Source: Methylocystis sp. IM3 (GTDB lineage: Bacteria; Pseudomonadota; Alphaproteobacteria; Rhizobiales; Beijerinckiaceae). From it: a DNA stretch of 64,000 bases. Shown one piece after another: positions 63,704 through 64,000 of the stretch. Each line of letters starts with the position of its first letter. Position 1 is the stretch's first letter. The notes below the pieces were generated by a model. That model was not told the origin of the DNA. It did no database searches and saw only the letters and a list, made by a program, of their open reading frames with translations. The translations under genes and the position numbers were made by a program. The stretch is from contig NZ_JBBPBZ010000002.1 of assembly GCF_038070105.1 (NCBI RefSeq), positions 1,108,501-1,172,500 on the forward strand. Reading direction: 5' to 3'.

Positions 63704-64000
63704 TCATTCCATCGGTTCCGAGAGTTCCGCTTCCTCGCTCTCCTCATCCTCGGGCGCCGCGGCGCGCCCGGTCGCGGGCGGCGGGCGGGGAGACCAGGGC
63801 CGGTCCTCGTCGACCCCGCGCGCGGTCGTCCACAGGACGCCGCCTTCCTTGGCGAACTGCAAGGACACGGCCCCCGTTTCCGCGAGCCTGATACGGTCGA
63901 TGACGAGCGGCGCGCCGCAGCCTTCGGGCGCGCGCAGCGGCGTGACGACGATCGCCGCCCGCGCGCAATCTTCGAGAAAAGCGCCGCGCGCGGTGACGAG
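63704..64000 (-). CDS. comEC: ComEC/Rec2 family competence protein, C-terminal end (5' part outside window)
   Basis: The last 98 codons of a minus-strand gene that runs off the right edge. Codons from base 64000 read LVTARGAFLEDCARAAIVVT, then PLRAPEGCGAPLVIDR, and later ARGVDEDRPWSPRPPP, which resembles the end of alphaproteobacterial ComEC proteins. An acidic tail (EDEESEEAELSEPME) precedes the stop. ComEC forms the inner-membrane channel for DNA uptake. Location next to lexA, convergent, is common in rhizobia and supports the call. A shorter frame at 63744-63968 on this strand is a shadow. Confidence 0.75.
   Translation of the reverse strand, partial: LVTARGAFLEDCARAAIVVTPLRAPEGCGAPLVIDRIRLAETGAVSLQFAKEGGVLWTTARGVDEDRPWSPRPPPATGRAAAPEDEESEEAELSEPME

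Noticed and set aside
63744..63968. 74-codon minus-strand frame at the right edge
   Set aside because: Out of frame with the comEC end, which has better similarity and an open frame to the window edge.

Overview
This 64-kb window is a GC-rich chromosomal segment from an alphaproteobacterium, most likely of the order Hyphomicrobiales (Rhizobiales). The evidence is the gene content: the end of the cell-wall cluster running ftsZ-lpxC-bamD-recN, the F1-ATPase zeta inhibitor (DUF1476) divergent from purC, a lexA with GTTC-N7-GTTC type operators facing comEC, a RibB fused to a degenerate GTP-cyclohydrolase-II domain, and a PleC/DivJ-like kinase with a CtrA-type box. Many glycine/tyrosine-rich secreted proteins and the general style would fit a methylotroph such as Methylocystis or Methylosinus, but the genus is a guess. 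There are no rRNA genes, convincing tRNAs, insertion sequences, prophage genes or CRISPR arrays.

Layout. 1-8 kb: ftsZ 3' end, lpxC, bamD, a type-IV esterase, recN, nth, DUF2244, DedA. 8-16 kb: an orphan small protein, glyoxalase, a CDF metal exporter, xseB, DUF3422, pgm, a Gly/Tyr-rich secreted protein, a cNMP-binding protein, an OmpR-type regulator with a degraded receiver, and a YkuD L,D-transpeptidase. 16-22 kb: the PLP homeostasis protein, an HdeD-like membrane protein, then leuS-lptE-holA. 22-25 kb: a minus-strand purine cluster purC-(Uma2)-(DUF3429)-purS-purQ. 25-31 kb: DUF1476, xerC, ribBX, a phosphodiester glycosidase, a putatively Tat-exported histone-deacetylase-like amidohydrolase and aroC. 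31-43 kb: several envelope proteins of unknown role, sixA, gshB-glnD (ATGA overlap), grpE, corA, a transglycosylase-like protein, a glycine-zipper lipoprotein and a nucleoside deoxyribosyltransferase. 43-50 kb: degP, a two-component pair split by a second Gly/Tyr-rich secreted gene, then a large PAS sensor kinase. 50-59 kb: pepN and a complete RND efflux operon (adaptor, pump, outer-membrane channel). 59-64 kb: a hydrolase, a ribbon-helix-helix-like hypothetical, accA, a lipoprotein L,D-transpeptidase, lexA, and the C-terminus of comEC cut by the window edge.

The window is mostly housekeeping: peptidoglycan, lipid A and outer-membrane assembly (LpxC, BamD, LptE, DegP, L,D-transpeptidases), DNA repair (RecN, Nth, XseB, XerC, LexA), purine, riboflavin and aromatic biosynthesis, nitrogen and glutathione control, and metal export. 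I found no self-evident new defence or mobile system. The most unusual signals are a cell-cycle style promoter (CtrA box plus two GANTC sites) in front of the PAS kinase, an lpxC reading frame that seems to need an ATT start, a BamD without the lipobox cysteine, a pair of paralogous Gly/Tyr-rich secreted proteins one of which sits inside a two-component locus, an exported HDAC-family protein whose N-terminus is encoded by a REP-like palindrome, and an antisense overlap between two histidine kinase genes.
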